64,000 bases of DNA from CAYXDO01 sp964463485 (GTDB taxonomy: Bacteria > Myxococcota > Kuafuiibacteriia > Kuafuiibacteriales > Kuafuiibacteriaceae), in the NCBI GenBank assembly GCA_964463485.1, contig CAYXDO010000050.1:1-64000 (forward strand), written 5' to 3'. Of this stretch, positions 61,581-64,000 are shown piece after piece. A program made the position numbers and the translations under genes. Below the pieces are notes generated by a model. That model was given only the letters and a program-made list of their open reading frames with translations, searched no databases and was not told the DNA's origin. Numbering within the stretch: position 1 is the first letter of the stretch; every line of letters begins with the position of its first letter.

Positions 61581-62393
61581 ATGCTGATGAAGAGTGCAGC
61601 GTTCGCGACCTCCCTTTTGGTCTCGGCGAGCGCTTTCGCCAAGGGTGTGGTGATCGAGATGAGCCACACCCGTGACAAGAACCCAACCGAGAGCTCCAAG
61701 GTGTCCTTGGACGGGCAGAGGTGCCGAGTCGACGCGCAAGACCACCAGGTGATCTTTCGCGGAGACAAGGGCGTCATGTGGGTGATCGAACCGAACAAAG
61801 AGACTTACATGGAGATCACCAAGGAGGACATCAAGAAGGCGGGCGAGGCGATGTCCAGCGCGATGGCTCAGATGCAGTCTCAGATGGCCGCGCTTCCCCC
61901 TGAGCAGCGCAAGATGATGGAGCAGATGATGGCCGCCCGCGGGATGCCGAAGGGCGCGCCGGGGGAGGACGCCAAGGTCGAATACAAGGCCAACGGCAAG
62001 AGCGAGACCGTCAATGGCTTCTCGACCAAAGGCTTCGACAGCATGAGAAGCGGAAAGCGCGAAGCCGAGCTGTGGGTCGCGGACTGGAAATCCATCGAGC
62101 TCCGACAGGACGACTTCAAGTGTTTCGAGATGATCGCCGACATGTTGAAGAGTATGCCGGGCGCCAATCGCGCCAACATGCCCTTCAAGGAGAGGTTTGG
62201 AGAGGGTGGGCTGCCTGGCGTTCCGGTCAGGACCGTGCGAACCAACGCTGCGGGTACCTTCACCGAGGAGCTCAAGAAGGTCTCCCGGGTCGAGCTCGCC
62301 GCCGACACCTTCGAGGCCCCAAAAGGGCGAAAGAAGGAGTCAATGGCCGACATGATGAAGAACCATCAAATGCCTCCGGTCCCGCAGCAGTGA
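61581..62393 (+). CDS. Periplasmic DUF4412-like protein
   Basis: 270 residues from the ATG at 61581 (61587 is possible), preceded by AAGGAAG. Signal peptide ending SASAFAKG. The mature domain includes DGQRCRVDAQDHQVIFRGDKGVMWVIEPNKETYMEI and a Met-rich helix (AMSSAMAQMQSQMAALPPEQRKMMEQMMAARGM), a pattern found in DUF4412-type periplasmic proteins. The Met-rich segment might bind metal or a chaperone client. Function unknown. Confidence 0.75.
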   Translation: MLMKSAAFATSLLVSASAFAKGVVIEMSHTRDKNPTESSKVSLDGQRCRVDAQDHQVIFRGDKGVMWVIEPNKETYMEITKEDIKKAGEAMSSAMAQMQSQMAALPPEQRKMMEQMMAARGMPKGAPGEDAKVEYKANGKSETVNGFSTKGFDSMRSGKREAELWVADWKSIELRQDDFKCFEMIADMLKSMPGANRANMPFKERFGEGGLPGVPVRTVRTNAAGTFTEELKKVSRVELAADTFEAPKGRKKESMADMMKNHQMPPVPQQ

Positions 62394-62409
62394 GCTCGTA
62401 GCGCCCTAT

Positions 62410-64000
62410 TTACTCACGACGTACCCGCGAGAGCTCCTCCGACAACTGCTCCCGGGCCCGCACGATCGCCAGGTTCTTCGGTTCCAACTGGACCGCCCGA
62501 TCGAGGTCGATCTTCGCCTCCGAAAATCTCCCCTGCACGCGGCGAAGCTGAGCTCGATTGAGCAGGGTGATCGGATTTCCCGGACTCAGCCGAAGAGACT
62601 CCTCCAAGTCAGCGTCCGCGCCGTCCAAGTCACCCAGTCGGGCCTTGATCATGCCTCTGTTGCCCATGATCCGCGCGTCCTTCGGCATCAACGAGTCCGC
62701 ACGGTCGAGGTCCGATAAGCCTGCCACCAGGTCTCCGCGTGCGCTCCTTGCGAGCGCACGACCCAAGAGCGCCATGGGTACGATCCAGGTCGAACCGCTC
62801 GAAATGGCCCGGTCGTAGGCGAGCTCCGCGGAGGCCGAGTCTCCGGCCGCGGCTCTCAACCGACCCTTCGTGAGCCACGCCAGAGCCAACCGCGGCGTCT
62901 TCGCCAGCACACGATCGAGCTGCTCCTCGGCCCCTCTCGGATTCCCGTGAAAATCGGCGGCGACGGCGAGCTGGAGCGCTATCTCATCGTTCGATGGGTA
63001 CGCCGACAAAGCGTGAGTATAGAGGGCCACGCCGTCCGCGAAACGGGGCACCTCGGTTCGAGTCGTCCACGTCAGTAGGAAAGTCGCGATCACGGCGGCG
63101 ACCGATCCGGAGAAAACCAGGCGTGGTCGAGCCCCCACCCATCCCGAGGCTCCGAAGGCGAGTGCGACATAGAGCCCCACGAACGGAAAGTATGCATAGC
63201 GATCGGCCACCGAATGGCCGCCGAGCTGCACGACTCCACTCACAGGAAACAGCGTACCCACAAACCAAAGCCAGCCCACGATCAGCATCGGCGCGCGACG
63301 CGTCGTCATCGCCGAGAGAGTCGACGCCGCGCCGAGCACGAGCACCGCCAGCGCGACCTCCGACGCGGAGAAGACTCGCATGGGGTGGAGGAACGACCTC
63401 GGCGTCACCCACGCAAACAGACCCAGATATCTGACGTAGGAAGTCGCGACGTTCATCGCCCTCGTAGAGATGGGCACCTCTTCGATCGACGGGGTGGCGC
63501 CTGCCGCGCGAAGGGTGTGAATCGCGAAGACAACCGCCGCCGCCGACAGCAGCAGGAGCGGCCCCTTCTCCAAGACCAGTCGCCGAGGTCGCTCGGGCCG
63601 GCGGAGCGGCCAGAAATCGAGCACCAAGAGGAGAAAAGGCAGAGTCGCGAGCATCGGCTTCGACATCAGACCGAGCGCCAGCCACCCGGCGACCGCCGCG
63701 TATCGCGGCGCGGAGGGCTTCCTCACGAAGCTCACGTACCCATCGAGGGCCAAGAACCCAAAGAGCGCGAAGAGCACGTCCTTGCGCTCGGAAATCCAGG
63801 CCACCGACTCCTGATGGACCGGGTGAACGGTGAAGAGCGCGGCGACCAGGAAGGAGGGCACCAGGAGCCGAGTTGCCCTCGCCAAGAAACGAAAGAGTAC
63901 GATAGCGGCCGCGAGATGGTAGGCCAGGCCCGCGAGGTGATGAGCGCCCGCGTCGTGCTCCGCACCGCAAAAGAGCGAGCACTCCAAGAGATAGGATGAG
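62410..64000 (-). CDS. TMTC-like membrane protein with TPRs (partial)
   Basis: The open frame runs off the right edge on the minus strand; about 530 residues are present. The first part has about ten TM segments (HHLAGLAYHLAAAIVLFRFLAR, AAAVVFAIHTLRAAG, RYAYFPFVGLYVALAFGASGWV); the last about 200 residues hold at least four TPR motifs (DARIMGNRGMIKARLGDLDGADADLEES). This is a TMTC-like/O-mannosyl type architecture. The N-terminus with the typical WDD motif lies outside the window. Confidence 0.8.
   Translation of the reverse strand, partial: SSYLLECSLFCGAEHDAGAHHLAGLAYHLAAAIVLFRFLARATRLLVPSFLVAALFTVHPVHQESVAWISERKDVLFALFGFLALDGYVSFVRKPSAPRYAAVAGWLALGLMSKPMLATLPFLLLVLDFWPLRRPERPRRLVLEKGPLLLLSAAAVVFAIHTLRAAGATPSIEEVPISTRAMNVATSYVRYLGLFAWVTPRSFLHPMRVFSASEVALAVLVLGAASTLSAMTTRRAPMLIVGWLWFVGTLFPVSGVVQLGGHSVADRYAYFPFVGLYVALAFGASGWVGARPRLVFSGSVAAVIATFLLTWTTRTEVPRFADGVALYTHALSAYPSNDEIALQLAVAADFHGNPRGAEEQLDRVLAKTPRLALAWLTKGRLRAAAGDSASAELAYDRAISSGSTWIVPMALLGRALARSARGDLVAGLSDLDRADSLMPKDARIMGNRGMIKARLGDLDGADADLEESLRLSPGNPITLLNRAQLRRVQGRFSEAKIDLDRAVQLEPKNLAIVRAREQLSEELSRVRRE

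Noticed and set aside
61581..62393. Precursor peptide for the NHLM exporter
   Set aside because: It is a 270-residue Sec-exported protein, far from the exporter and without a GG leader.

Overview
The window looks like a chromosomal segment of a high-GC myxobacterium (phylum Myxococcota, Polyangiales/Sandaracinus-like; inference from gene content, not a placement). The pointers are several Cys-rich and beta-propeller lipoproteins, an RCC1-repeat lipoprotein with 14 blade motifs, a TonB-C-like periplasmic protein, GTG/TTG starts, and many intergenic simple-sequence repeats. No rRNA, tRNA, CRISPR array or complete transposase gene was seen. Genes are dense, and at least nine neighbouring pairs share a 4-bp ATGA/GTGA/TTGA overlap, which implies translational coupling.

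Layout. 0-3 kb: an unknown gene, then an ArsR-rhodanese regulator and MFS transporter operon with an apparently leaderless promoter. 3-10.3 kb: secreted or lipoprotein genes (thermonuclease, LamG-like, RCC1), a serine hydrolase and LD-carboxypeptidase pair. 10.3-17 kb: degenerate metallophosphoesterase and a minus-strand housekeeping run (zinc-ribbon protein, HEAT protein, RluA-type pseudouridine synthase, TonB-C-like protein, XseB, small lipoprotein, TlyA). 17-26.7 kb: a group 3b [NiFe] hydrogenase whose four structural genes are split into hydB-cNMP protein-hydG and hydD-hydA by about 4.5 kb of unrelated DNA. That DNA carries a MITE-like element and a nucleotidyltransferase gene truncated at the hydG stop codon. 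26.8-31.4 kb: pyruvate:ferredoxin oxidoreductase (nifJ) and a DHOD-like partner, divergent from hydB across a palindrome-rich region. 31.5-32.1 kb: a BrnTA toxin-antitoxin locus with a frameshifted toxin.

33.6-45.1 kb: a large module with a divergent cNMP-binding protein, TolC, an HlyD-like adaptor, a C39-peptidase ABC exporter and a second ABC exporter (the NHLM peptide-export architecture). These run on into an orphan LivK-like lipoprotein, a DUF432-like protein and MscS. No precursor peptide was recognised. 45.2-46.9 kb: a DUF4365-like gene with an apparent frameshift, coupled to an unknown protein. 47-53 kb: beta-propeller lipoprotein, RsmJ-like methyltransferase, ArsM, membrane protein and two large simple-repeat tracts. 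53-64 kb: LolD plus an enlarged LolC/E, lysS, citrate synthase, EttA, a DUF4412-like periplasmic protein and a TMTC-like TPR membrane protein cut by the right edge.

Together the hydrogenase (NADPH/H2), PFOR and citrate synthase suggest flexible central metabolism that can handle low-oxygen electron flow. ArsR-rhodanese and ArsM suggest metalloid or reactive-sulfur stress. The export module, Lol system and many lipoproteins reflect an elaborate cell envelope.
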